Source of the DNA: Zelopaecilomyces penicillatus | Taxonomy: Eukaryota; Ascomycota; Sordariomycetes; Hypocreales; Pseudodiploosporaceae | Direction: 5' to 3' | Length of the DNA: 64,000 nucleotides | Assembly (NCBI GenBank): GCA_005765155.1 | Contig: VCCP01000005.1 | Span: 3,410,001 to 3,474,000, forward strand | Shown here: positions 12,229 to 23,093 of the stretch, one piece after another | Position numbering within the stretch: the stretch's first letter is position 1 | Layout of the letters: the number at the start of each line of letters is the position of its first letter | The notes under the pieces: model-generated | The model's input: the letters and a program-made list of their open reading frames with translations, nothing else | Told to the model about the DNA's origin: nothing | Database searches by the model: none | Program-made: the position numbers and the translations under genes

Positions 12229-12601
12229 AAAGAGTACCAGGTGTGTGTTTAAAAGAAATTAGGTCGACTGGAAACGGGATCACAGATCAAACAATGTATA
12301 GGTGGGTCAGCGTGTAAGTTTTGATATTATTGTATCTGAGAAATTTTATAAACAAATGCAGGAGATGAGAGATTGCGCCAGGCAATACAAATGCCTCTCA
12401 AATGAATATATCGCTTAGTCAAAGTATGATGCGTGAAGACAATGTGTGATGAATGGGACTAGCAGCAACAGCCAACCGAGTCCTGTCCTAGTTGAAGCAG
12501 GCTAAATGAAACGCAGTTGCTTCGAAGCGCGCCATGATTTCAAATCTGCTTGATCGGTTGACTATTGTCGGGTGCTTTTGGCAATCTGTCGGTCCGCATT
12601 C
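12229..12601. other. Convergent 3' intergenic region
   Basis: Lies between the 3' ends of two converging genes and presumably holds their 3' untranslated regions. I see no other feature. Confidence 0.5.
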
Positions 12602-12889
12602 TCATTTTCTACCAGGCCCGCCACGAGCGTTGTCGTTGTTCCTCCTCCTCAAGCTGAAAGCCTTGAGCCCACTAACAGCCGTAGCGCTACCCTTTGCCCC
12701 TGGCGCTGTCTTTTTCTTCTTTTGCTCGGGTTTCAAGGTGGCATAGTGGATGTACCAGATGAGACCGGCCTGGGCCATGAGACCGAGAATGACGAGGATG
12801 AGGTTGGTGAAGAGGAATGGCTGGTCGTTCAAGACTGCCACAGCCTCTTCGGTGGCGCCGATGCGCTTGAACCAGTCAAACTTGGCCAT
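12602..12889 (-). CDS. Small single-pass membrane protein (95 aa)
   Basis: Family not recognised. A single uninterrupted exon from ATG 12889 to TGA 12602-12604. The first 25 or so residues are polar and helical (MAKFDWFKRIGATEEAVAVL). One strongly hydrophobic segment follows (about residues 26-50, FLFTNLILVILGLMAQAGLI). The C-tail is very basic, with KPEQKKKK and later an RRR cluster. There is no cleavable signal, so a signal-anchor protein of the ER or mitochondrial outer membrane is an inference. The upstream in-frame extension to 13228 lacks coding character. The clean TM-plus-basic-tail pattern and good ATG context support a real small gene. Confidence 0.6.
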   Translation of the reverse strand: MAKFDWFKRIGATEEAVAVLNDQPFLFTNLILVILGLMAQAGLIWYIHYATLKPEQKKKKTAPGAKGSATAVSGLKAFSLRRRNNDNARGGPGRK

Positions 12890-13813
12890 ATCTTGAGGAC
12901 TGCGTGCGTGCGTGCGAGAGTGAGTGGTTGGATAAGACGTGTAGGTAAATGTTCGTCGGAGTTGTGGTTGATTAATAGCAGAGACAGGGAGAAAGGCTGT
13001 AGACACGAGAGAGACAAAAGGAGAGGGAAAATGAAAACAACAGCAAAAGAAGTTGTGTTGCGTTGCGTTGGTGTTAATTAAAGCTGGCCAGTTTATGGCT
13101 GCAACAGGTCCGAAACATGAGGCGGCGCGGAGGATCCACAAGAGAATGGAGAGAAAAGGGCACTGAGACGTTTCAGGTTGGAGGTGGGGGGATGAAGATA
13201 GTTGCAACTTGCACGGAGGAGTTGACAAGGCTGACGAAGCAGTCAGTAGACAAGCTGAGCTTTTGAATGTGGATGTAGATTGTAGGAAAGATTAGATGGA
13301 GAGAAAATGGAAATTAAACATTGCAAAAGGACGATCCAGTCCCATCAACTTGATAGAATGGCCAAACTAGCATCATCCACAATCCATCATCACAATGCTG
13401 GAACGAACCAGAGACGGGCTTCTAGCCGCTGGGGTGGAGGCTTGGGACGCATAGCCGCTGTAAACCAAGCCTAAAAACAAGTTGACGCAACCAGACCCCA
13501 CGTGATATATCAGGTGGGGGTTCTTCGTCTTTCCCACAGCCATGCTGATTCATCCTCAGGCACTAACAAGTCCACGCTGGGCATTGGATGCGTTGTGGCC
13601 TTGTCACTGGCTGGCCTCTCAATTGGGCAATCCCTGAGCGGCCCCGAAAAATCTCCAAGCTCGCGTTGCGGGAGGGAAGAGCAAGACAAGCACCAGCGTG
13701 GACAAGGAGCTTCAACGACACCCCGATAAACTACACAGTTCCCTGCCGCCTCGCTTCTACCTTTCGAGTCTTGCCAATTTCAAACCTTCCATCAGCAAGG
13801 CTGTCTAGCGGCC
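12890..13813. other. Divergent promoter region
   Basis: Separates the small membrane protein gene (leftward) from the mitochondrial uS5m gene (rightward) and must hold both promoters. It contains a CACGTG site at 13499-13504. I see no other gene. Confidence 0.5.
13499..13504. promoter_or_regulatory. CACGTG E-box upstream of uS5m
   Basis: Perfect CACGTG followed by AT, about 310 bp upstream of the uS5m start. Such sites bind bHLH factors (Cbf1/CPF1-type) in fungi. Function here is inferred only; the hexamer also occurs elsewhere in the window. Confidence 0.3.
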
Positions 13814-15455
13814 ATGAGCGTCGCACGCCCGGCGCGCAGCCTCCTGGGCAAGTGCGTTGCCTCATCTCGAACAGCGTCCAACCCCGTGGTAGCATCTGCC
13901 CTGCCGGCCTGCCAGCACCAATTCCACAGCTCCGCGCCCCGATCAAAGCGGAGGTCACGCTTCCGCAACGTCAAGGCGGAAGAGCTGGGCCTGCTAAACC
14001 CCACCAACCTGGCAAAGTACCGACAAGAAAAGTTTCCAGAGTACACCAAGCAGGAGTACGAGGCTCTTAAGCAGAAGTATACCCCGGAGCAGCTCGAGGC
14101 TCTGCAGGCTGGCGAAAAGGCCATCGACCCAGACGACCTAATCAACCAGGGTCGGCTGCGTGACGACCCCTACAAACCGGAATATCTCGAAGACTATACC
14201 GTGCTGGATCCGAGATATGATCTCAAGCCCGAGGTTGAGGGTACTCCCAAGGAACCCAAGTGGTTGAATCACAGCGATTGGGTCGACAGCTACGGCTCAA
14301 AGATTGCTTCCATTACCGACAAGAAGACAAGTGACCAGCTCACCCGTGCCATGGTCCGCGCATTGCGGAGGGTCAAGGAGAGTCAGGGCGAGGAATTGAT
14401 AGATCTGACCCAAGACGAACTCGAGGACCTCGAGAAGGACCCAGAATTGCTCAAGAAGTATTTGATTGAGGAGGATGGGCCGGAACCGGACGCCAATGCT
14501 ACTGGTTCCGATCTTCTGACGAGAGCTCAGGCCATGAAGCTTGACGAGGCTGTCGATGCTGAATGGAAGGCGGAGCTCGACAAGCTATCCGAAACCCCCG
14601 ACTCAAGTGAGATTGAGCCTACAAATATTGAGCTGATTGAGGACGGCCCTGCTGGCCCCAGCCGGCTGCATTCGGCCGAAGCGCCGGAACTAGGCAAGGT
14701 GCCAGGTGTTGAGGGCCTCTACAAGTCGGCCGCAGACCCCGAGGATGAGGGGCAGGACGATGGTGGTCACTTCCAGGAGATCAAGCGCCTGACTGGTATG
14801 AGCCTGAAGGATATCAAGTCCATCTACCGCAAAGTGCTCGTCACCCGATGGGTGAGCAATCAGACTCGTTTGGGCAAGGTTCGTAGCTCAGCAGTTATTG
14901 CCATCGCCGGCAATGGAAACGGCCGGCTTGGTCTTGGTATTGCCAAGTCGACAGAAGCTGGTCTGGCTTCCGAGACAGCGCAGCTGCTGGCGATTCGAAA
15001 CATGAAGCCCATTCGCCGTTATGAGAACCGTACCATCTACGGTAACGTCAAGGGCAAGGTGTCAGGGACAGTGGTTGAGCTCTTTGCCCGTCCACCTGGT
15101 ACGTTTCCATCTTTTCTTACACTGTCATGTTCCCCATCTGCCCTTGCCGCTCAATTTCTTCTCATCATTTCTTATTTTGTTGTACACTCTACCCGTTGAA
15201 TCTGTAACTAACGTGATTTCGCCCTTTGAAACAGGCTTTGGACTTCGCTGCCCGCACCGCATCTTTGAGATGTGCCGTGCCTTGGGCATTCACGACATTG
15301 CCGCAAGGATGCCACGATCCAAGAACCCCATGAACTCGGTCAAGGCGGCGTACAATGCGCTCATGAACCAGCCGGATCCCGAAGAGATTGCCATTGGGCG
15401 AGGCAAGAAGATGGTGGATGTGAGGAAGGTGTATTACGGAGGAGCTGTATTCTAG
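13814..15455 (+). CDS. MRPS5: Mitochondrial small-subunit ribosomal protein uS5m
   Basis: Structural protein of the mitochondrial 37S ribosomal subunit. Exons 13814-15098 and 15235-15455, with a phase-1 intron (GTACGT...ACAG), give 501 residues. The N-terminus is Arg/Ser/Ala-rich with almost no acidic residues and reads as a mitochondrial import signal, with FHSSAPRSKRRSRFRN near residue 37. A long charged region specific to mitochondrial forms follows. The S5 domains are C-terminal: the double-stranded RNA-binding part (VLVTRWVSNQTRLGKVRSSA, GNGNGRLGLGIAKS) and, across the intron, the C-terminal fold (GLRCPHRIFEMCRALGIHDI), ending RKVYYGGAVF. Without the intron the frame reads on into unrelated hydrophobic sequence. 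Identification is confident. Confidence 0.92.
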
Positions 15456-15952
15456 GCTAGAAGGGGGTTGTTGAAAGAAGAAGGGCTGGGGGTTGTATAA
15501 CTACTATCCATATAAAACCTGTACATTTGCGAAAAGTACAGGATGAGGGAGGTGAGTCATGACATGTGATGTAAGAAGTATGCACGGCGGCGATTGTTTT
15601 ACTTTAATCATGAAGAACAAAAAGATTATCATGTTGATGATATTGTTGCCCTCTTTCCCTGGCTATCATCAGACTTTCTGCTCAAGAACAGTCAAGCAAG
15701 GATTAAAGAGACTGTCTAGCTGGCTATGCCGCCATGCAAAATCTAGCCCGCCTACCCACCAGTTTCGTGTATCCGGGTATCAACACACAAGTAAATCAAA
15801 GATTATGCATCATGTGTGGCCTATTTGCAAACCTCACAACTCTGCTTGTATTAGGCTAATTTCTTTGCACATCAAAAGCAACGCTTCCGTCTGTTTATCT
15901 TTCAGAGTCATCTCCCTTTTTCCCATATCAACCCAAAATTCCACCCAAGTAA
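15456..15952. other. Convergent 3' intergenic region
   Basis: 3' flanks of uS5m (rightward) and Dad3 (leftward). A frame at 15559-15975 on the plus strand runs into Dad3 antisense and has no coding character. Confidence 0.5.
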
Positions 15953-16360
15953 CTACCCATCATGTCCATCCGTAGCGCCACCGCCACCGCCCCAGTCAAT
16001 CTCCTGCTGTAACACGATGCTGTACACGCTCGCTTTGAGCAGCGTAAACGCGAGACTGGTCTTGCGCTCGAGCTCGCGCAGGCCGTCAAGGATGTCGACT
16101 GTGGGGTTGGAAGCGAGGTTGTCGAGAAGTTCGGCAAGCTGTGAGTACGCGGCGCGTTTGTGTGTCAGGAAAGATAAATACAGAGCAAGATAGACATCTT
16201 GATTCCACAGCCGAAAGGGGGGGAGAGCATTGATTAGCTCACAGAACGTACGTACATGCTTCATATTGTTGGCTAGGCGTTCGTACTCATCAAGAACTTC
16301 CTGCTCTAACGGCGAGAGCTCCGGCGGCGACAGGAGATTGCTTGGGCCGTGTTCCATCAT
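15953..16360 (-). CDS. DAD3: DASH complex subunit Dad3
   Basis: Small component of the DASH/Dam1 ring that couples kinetochores to microtubule plus ends. Exons 16256-16360 and 15953-16138 with a 117-bp phase-0 intron (GTACGT...CACAG) give 96 residues. The open frame runs straight through the intron, so an unspliced reading would insert 39 residues (VRTFCELIN...) not expected in the family. Spliced, the protein shows the family pattern: LSPLEQEVLDEYERLANNMK, then LAELLDNLASNPTVDILDGL and ERKTSLAFTLLKASVYSIVL. The usual family length is about 90-130 residues, and the short Gly tail is unremarkable. Two adjacent ATGs begin the frame; the first is used. Confidence 0.88.
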   Translation of the reverse strand: MMEHGPSNLLSPPELSPLEQEVLDEYERLANNMKHVRTFCELINALPPFRLWNQDVYLALYLSFLTHKRAAYSQLAELLDNLASNPTVDILDGLRELERKTSLAFTLLKASVYSIVLQQEIDWGGGGGATDGHDG

Positions 16361-16890
16361 GGGCTAAATGTACAGAAATGATAGGTGCTAACGAGCAGCG
16401 GCCTGTTAGTTTACCCCCCCCCAGCCGGCAATGGGTATCGCTTGTGGTTTGCAAGGCCGTGGCTGTCCCCGTTTGTGCAAGTTCGGTCAATGGATGCTGA
16501 AGAGAGCTCGGCGCATGTTTGCTGCGATTGGAGTCGTCAAATCTTTGGCGGGGTGGGTGTGTCATTTGTGCATGGACGACAAGTACATCGACTTATAAAG
16601 TTAACCCCACTGCAGAGTAAACCCATCATATCATCGTCAGTCTCGTCATTCACCGGTCGCAGCGTTTTTCTATCCTTCGAAATACTTCATCGACGGATGC
16701 TGAGCGATTAATAAACAAAGCACTTATTACTTTTTAACAGGTTAGAATATCATCATATTGACTATCAAATACTCCGTCATCATCTTGTCAGAAACACCAA
16801 GAAAGCATAAACAACCCATTGTACAAGCCCTTTCCCTAAACATCTCCATATGCCCCAATTTCGCCTCCATTGAGCCTTTCACTCATTTTC
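16361..16890. other. Intergenic, Dad3 promoter and 3' flank of giant gene
   Basis: Lies between two leftward genes. I see no coding frame or repeat of note. Confidence 0.5.
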
Positions 16891-19800
16891 TCACTGTCCG
16901 TATACAACAACAGCGTCAGAGTCTGCGTCTACTTCTGTCCCGACTGCGCTCTCCGTATACTCGCTCCCCGTTTCGTCGTACTCGCTGTATCCACTATAAC
17001 CTATCTCTGAGTCCGGATACATGTCTGTGCTGCTTGTAACAACTGTTGTTCCTCTGCTGGCCCGCCGAAGAGTATCAGTGTCACTATTGGTATCATTTTC
17101 GCCGTGCTCATGGTCATCGTGAACATCATCACCGTAGGCAGAGCCTGTCGAGATAGTCGAGTCGTGAAGTAAAGAATCTTCCCTTGTCTCAGCCTCTGAG
17201 GTGGTTTCCAGTTCTGGCTCTTCAAGTTCTTCCACAGTTTCCGCAACACCAAGATTCTCCTTGTCCTCCTCATCAAAGTCACTCTTAGCCAGGACACCGC
17301 CCCAGCTGCGCTTTCGGTGAGCTTTGCTGGCAGCCGGTGTTCGCACGCTCTGGCTTCTCTTGACTCCACTAGACGCCGGACTCGTACTCATCTGGCTTAG
17401 AGACACAATACGTCTCGCAGCTCCGTTCTGCCCAGGCGAAGCCATGTTCCGTTTTGAAAGTGCCATAGCCATTGCCGGTCTTGAAGATGATTTGGCTGCC
17501 TTTGTCTCGTCGCTAAGAGGTTTCTTAACCCTCTTGCGGCTCATGGCATCGGTAGCACCATTCTTGCCAGCCTTGCCGAAAAGAAGGACGCGGGAATGAT
17601 CCATGACGCCGTCGATGATGCGTCGCTCTAGACTCTCGGCACGGTGTTCCATGTCGTAGAGCTCCTCTTTGCGAAGCCGCAATGCCGTCTCGAGCGAAGA
17701 CACATCTCCTGTCAGCCTAGTCTTTTGCCTAATCAGACTCTCTTGCTCAGTACGCAGAGTCAAGAGGCTCTTCCGAAGACGTTCTTCTTCATCTCGAAGA
17801 CTCAGCACAGAAGCCTCAACGTGGTCCTTCTCTGCCAAAGCTCGCTCCAGAGAAATTGTGGTTTCCTGGAGCGTCTTTTCACGGTCCTCGCGGTCGTCTG
17901 TAGTGCGTTGGGTTTGGTTGGACAGGAACTCGGACATTTCAGCAGCCGTTTTGACCACCGATTGGTGCACCTTGTCCAATGTCTCCAGCTGGCTAAGCGC
18001 ATGGAATGCGTATTCGTTGTGGTCTATGATCCGCTCAAGTTTCTGGTGAACCTCGACATCTTCATACTTGTCCGCAATCAGTGTATCGAGCTTCTCTCGG
18101 ACACCACTATCGTCGTAGGTGGACTCGATGATTCGATCAAGTTTCCCCTGAACAGTACTATCTTCGTATTTGTCCTCGATCAGTTTGCCTAACATTTGGC
18201 GAACTTCAGAGTCGTCATACTTCTGCTCTGCTAGCAGGTTCAGTTTCATATGAACTTCGGTATCATCGTATCGCTGTTCCACCAACGTGCTGAGCTTGTC
18301 TCGCACTTCTGAATCGTCGTACTTCTCAGGCGGCGGCGGCAACAGGGCTTGAAGTGTCTCCTCTGTGGATCTAGCCTCAATCAACTTATCCTGGATTTCG
18401 GTGTTGGAGCTCTTGGAATGCTCATAGTGCTGGGCAACCATGAGGAGAATTTCCTTGAGAGTATCCATCATCTTAGGCTGATGTTCATTGACCTCGCCAG
18501 TCAACCCTTCCACGGCAGTGATGGCTTGCTTAATATGATCCCGGGTCTGCTGGTGCTCACTCTTATCTTCCGTATAGCACTCATCGGCACGAGCTGCCAT
18601 GTCCTCGACTCTTGTGAAAACAGTTTTCGAGGCTTCCTCCATCTTCTCCAATGAGTCCGTCACGGTAGAGCCAAGAGTATCGACAAGCAGCTTCAACTCA
18701 TCAGCCACTGCTTTTGTTCCAACGAGAGCAGCCTCTGTAACCGCATCGCGGGCTTCTCCAACTTCAGCCTTCTCATCCAGCATAGCTTGGTGAGCGTCAT
18801 ACTTGGCAATCAGCTCGTTGATCTTGTCGTCCACTTTAGTGCCCAGATTCGCGGTTGCGATCTCAAGTTTCTCATCCGACTCAATCCGAGCACCTGCAAT
18901 GATCTCTTTTGAAACTTCGAATTCGCTCTTCATAGTGTCAAACATGTCCTTAATGTCTTGGCCAACATCCTCGTTCTTGTCAATCTTCTCGCCCATGGCC
19001 TCAAGCAATTTGCCTACAGCTTCGATGCCAGTAGAGCCATCGACCAGCTTGCTCTGGACAGTTTCTGAGAATTCTTCGAGGAAGACCTTGACTTCAGAGA
19101 CTCGCTCACCCACGCCAAGAATTTCGGCCTGGCGATCCTCAAGCGCTTTTGTAGACGCCTCAGCATAATGATCAAGCGTTTCCTTGGCCTCTTTCAGTAC
19201 GGTGTCAACGTTGGCGATATCAGCCTTGCTAGGAATGGTAGTGAAGTCTACCCCCATCAAGCCATCGAGGGCAGTCTTGATTTCAAGTGCAACCGTTTCC
19301 ACGGCTTCAATATCAGTCTTGCTAACCTTCTCAGGGTTCTCAAGTTCTTTTTCAGCACGCTCTTTCATTTCATCCAACGAGGCTGTGACTTGTGTGACAA
19401 GCGAGAGGAGGCTAGCCACATCCTCATGCTGAGTGGTGTTTTCTGATGGACTAGAGAGTGCGCTTAGACCTTCAACCTGTTCCGTAAGAGATCTCATAGA
19501 TTCACGCGTCTCTAAGAGAAGAGTTTCGACTATATCAATGTGCTCCTTTCGAACAGCTTGTTCGCCATCGATAAGATCCTCCAGGCGTCCCTTGGTGTTG
19601 CGCAAAATGGTCTCGATAGCCTCGACATCCTCACGAGTTGCAATATCTCCATTGATATCCCGAGGTTTCTTGACAGGCCCAATGTCTTCATTGTCTGCAT
19701 CGTCATCTTTCTCTTCATCAACTTCCATCTTAGCATCAGCAACGAGATCAATGTCGATTGCTCTGGATGAAACCGCTGGTAGCTCTCGGGCACTGAGGTC

Positions 19801-22800
19801 TTCGATTCCCTGTTGGACGTTTCGAAGCATCTCCTCCAAGTGAGCCAGGTCTGCTTTGTTAATACTAGACGGGTCTTGCTCAGGCTCTTCTTTAGACTCA
19901 ACCTTGAGTTGAAGTTGAGAAATAAGAACTTCGAGGTTTTTGATGTCATCCTGTTTGAGCATATCAACCGGGATCAAGGCTTGATGATTATCCACCAAGC
20001 TTTCAGCGGTTGAAATTGGAACCACGGCTCGATCGTTACTTGACTCTCGCATAGATTCAATATCTGATCTGACGGAGTCTAAGCCAGCTCTGAGGGCATC
20101 AAGAATTTCATCGTTCGCCGTCAGGTCCACTGGCTTGTGAGCCATTCGGTCGATGCCTGCTCGAAGGTCATTCAACCCGTCATTAAGAGCATCGAGAATC
20201 TCACTTGTCTCTGGTCGCGGACGAAGGATCTCTTGGCGGAGACTTGTCAAGCCATTTTGTAGAACTTCGAGAACCTCTTTATTATTTGACATCTGTGCTG
20301 GTTGAGGTGCAGGCACCATGGATGAGTTGACAATATCTCGCAGTCCTTCAAGTTGTGTTTGGAGTTGCTCTTGAGAGGTCTCATTTGTTTGAGCGACAAG
20401 ACCAGCAACTTCCTCGAGTTGTTCTCGTGACTGTTCGCTGGCCTGAGCTACAAGGTTGGTGAAGTTCTGGAATTGGTCTCGAGATTGCTCATTGGCATGC
20501 GATACAAGGCCTGAAAACTCCTGTAGTTGATCTCGAGATTGTTCGTTTGCATGAGCTACGAGACCCGCAACTTCTTCCTTGAAATCTTGCATGGTTTGAA
20601 GAAGTCCATCCATGAATTGCTCCTGGCTTGCGACACCGTTGGCACGATCAACATAGCTTTCGATGGCTTGCCGAAGGTTTTCGAGGCCATCCTTCGTAGC
20701 GTCCAAAACCTGCTCAGTGTCTCGGCCATTTGCGGCCACATTCTCTTTAGCTTCGTCCGAAACAGCTCTGAATTCGAGCTTCATGAATTCCATCAAGTCA
20801 TGGAGTCTAGAAACGAGCTCCTCGTTATTAGAGCTTGAAGCAATAAGTGCATCGCCTCTTGGCAAATCCAATTCGCTCAATCCTTCTCTGACGGCGTGGA
20901 GCATGTCTTCTTGGGTGAATTCTGGGACCATAGCAGAGGTAGCAACGGGAAACTCAAACTCTTCAAGACACTCACGGACGGCATCAATGATTTCGTCTCT
21001 TGATAGCGTCTCGGGTGAATCAACCTGGGGCGGAACATAGTGTTTGAGACCCTCCACAACCGCTACGAATACCTCGTCTCTGGTTGCAGCCTCGGGCTTT
21101 TCATTACGCGTTTCATACTCCCGAAGGCCCTGTGTCAGGCAGGCCAAAACCTCGTCTCGTTCCAGCCCAATTTGTTGAACTTCAATTTCCGGTTTGTAAT
21201 TTTCCCAAGCATCTCGCACGGCGTCAATCACATCGTCCCGGCAGAGGTCTGGAACTTTATCCTGATCAGCTTCATTGTCACGAATAGCTGTCCGTAGAGC
21301 GTTATAGATCTCTTGGTAGTCAACAGCGGATTTCTGGGAGGAAGCAGATGCGGCAGATTGGCGGCGGTGTTCGCGAAGAACGTGGTTCAGTTGCTCCTTC
21401 ATTTGCTCAAGGCCTTCATCAATAACTCGAGAAACATCATCTTTGCTTGGTTGAGAGGAAGATATGGTGTCATCGCCGCCTCTCCGCCCAGCATTGTCCA
21501 GTCTCTTGCCGAGCTCGCGGCCCATGCCTAGAACCTCGCCGCGTAGTTCACGTACAAGCGCTTTGACTTCAGCAGTCATTCCGCCGCCTTGTGCAACGCT
21601 GTCTTTGACCGAACGGATAATACTTAGTAAATCATCATTGAGAATATCTCCGCCCTTGCCGGGAGGTGCTGAGGATCTCCCAGTGTTAATCAAATGATCA
21701 CCATGGTCGCCATTCTGCTCATAGCCAAAGCTCATAGATCTGCCGGAGTTGTTGGCTGGCACCATGGCACTCTCAGTCTGGGCTTGTACATAGTGGGTCA
21801 GCTCATCAACTTTTGAGGCGGTTGCAAGTCCCGAGAGCTTTTCTGATAGTTCCATAAGATGACCAAGGAGTGAATCTTGTCCATCTCTTGTGCCTAAACC
21901 ACGGAGAATTTTCTCAAGTAGGGCAACAGAACCGGAACTGTCGACACCAACAAGCGAAGGCGTGCTAATAGATGCTCTATCGATGGAGTCGGCAAAGCTT
22001 TTTGGCGAAGGTATCCGGGGCAGATGGAAACCCCTTGTGCCAGTGGGAGATGTGCAGTGCGGCTTGTTGTCGAGGTAATATCCACCGAACTGGTCTCTGC
22101 CAGCTAGTCGCTGTGACTGGTCATTGATATTCCCCAGCAAGTCTCTGAGGCTTTTTCGGATATCTTCATCTCTCGTGTTTGTGGCTTCTTTCAAGCTCAG
22201 AAGATCTGTTGCGTTGTCTCTACTTCGTCGGCTCAACTGTGACATTTCCTTTTGCAACGATGTTGCGATGCTTGTCAAACTCAAAATCTGATGTGAGAGA
22301 TTATCCATGGCCGGTGTCACTTTGGCTGTGGGACCATTCGTGATATTGGACAGTGGAGATTCGCTCTCTTTCGTATTCGAACCCATGTTTTGAAGAGCAA
22401 GCATGGTGGAAGACTGGGGCGGGGTGTTTTCTCCCAATATGCTCTGTGGTGGTGGCCGGCGAACAGTTGGTCGAACGATCGGTGTGAGGCTACTAGCCGT
22501 CAACGTCGGGCTGGAGTTGTTGGATTCTCTCTCGTATGGTCGCAGGTCAAAGACGCTGTCTCGAGAAGACACCGTAGATGTGGGGGTTGAAGGCCGGACA
22601 AGTTTGTCTGGAGATCGAGTGGGAGATGCATTGGGGCTCTGGGCGCCATGTTCGATCATCAGACTGAGATCTCGTACTGAGCCTGGCTGCAGCGACTGCA
22701 GGCGACGATGTGTGCCATTTTTGGACGGCCTCTCGGGTGACCCCTCGCCCATGCGCTTGGCCAGAGACGGGACAAGAGCATTGTTTTCACGGGCACGCTC

Positions 22801-23093
22801 GCTAAGCGCGGCATGAGCAGACTGAATAGCACTTGAAGTGCCAGCACGGGAGGTGAGGCTTGGTGATTGCGGATTGAGAGGCAGCGGCGGCGGTGCCCGG
22901 TCAGGATCTGAGCTGTCCCACCTACTGCCAGTTAGTCGAGGCCAGAGCAACATAGCGGTGGATGATCTAAGTGCGGAGCGGCAAATACGTACATTGGGAT
23001 CAGGGCCCTGAAGTTTAGGTCTGAGGACGCAGAATGCTGGTGTTTCAGGTATCGGTCTCCCTCTCGAGAGCTGTCTCGCTCGGATTGAAGCAT
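16891..23093 (-). CDS. Giant coiled-coil protein with internal repeats (2043 aa)
   Basis: I do not recognise a named family. Exon 1 (22993-23093) begins MLQSERDSSREGD and joins exon 2 (16891-22921) across a 71-bp phase-2 intron; the second exon is one 6-kb frame. Residues up to about 220 are Ser/Pro-rich and probably disordered. The next 1600 are mostly helical, with three internal repeat families described separately. Near the C-terminus lies a classic coiled coil (LRDEEERLRKSLLTLRTEQE), then a basic Ser-rich patch and an acidic tail. There is no ATPase, kinase or membrane motif. It resembles long scaffold or tether proteins of fungal septa, cell cortex or chromosomes, but nothing in the sequence decides among these. 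Automatic annotation as a chromosome segregation ATPase would be wrong, since no Walker motif is visible. The first in-frame ATG of the big exon (22953) lies inside the predicted intron. Confidence 0.85.
18025..18330 (-). repeat. Six 17-residue repeats in the giant protein
   Basis: Consecutive units of exactly 17 residues (51 bp): pattern (K/R)Y(D/E)D-x-x-V-x-x-KL-x-x-L/I-I/A-E. Examples are YDDSEVRDKLSTLVEQR and YDDTEVHMKLNLLAEQK. DNA copies have diverged, so selection on protein structure is likely. Confidence 0.85.
20362..20577 (-). repeat. Four 18-residue repeats in the giant protein
   Basis: Units of 18 residues (54 bp) such as GLVAHANEQSRDQLQEFS and GLVSHANEQSRDQFQNFT. An 18-residue period equals five helical turns, which suits a continuous amphipathic helix. 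Confidence 0.85.
20862..21450 (-). repeat. Degenerate DEV..AV..GL repeats
   Basis: About seven units of 30-40 residues share (R)DEV-x-x-AV-x-x-GL-x-x-Y, for example CRDDVIDAVRDAWENY, TRDEVFVAVVEGLKHY and SRDEIIDAVRECLEEF. Looser copies continue downstream in the protein (EVLEVLQNGL, EILDALNDGL, EILDALRAGL). Confidence 0.75.

Noticed and set aside
15559..15975. 138-residue plus-strand frame
   Set aside because: Runs antisense into Dad3 from 3' flanking DNA and has no coding character.
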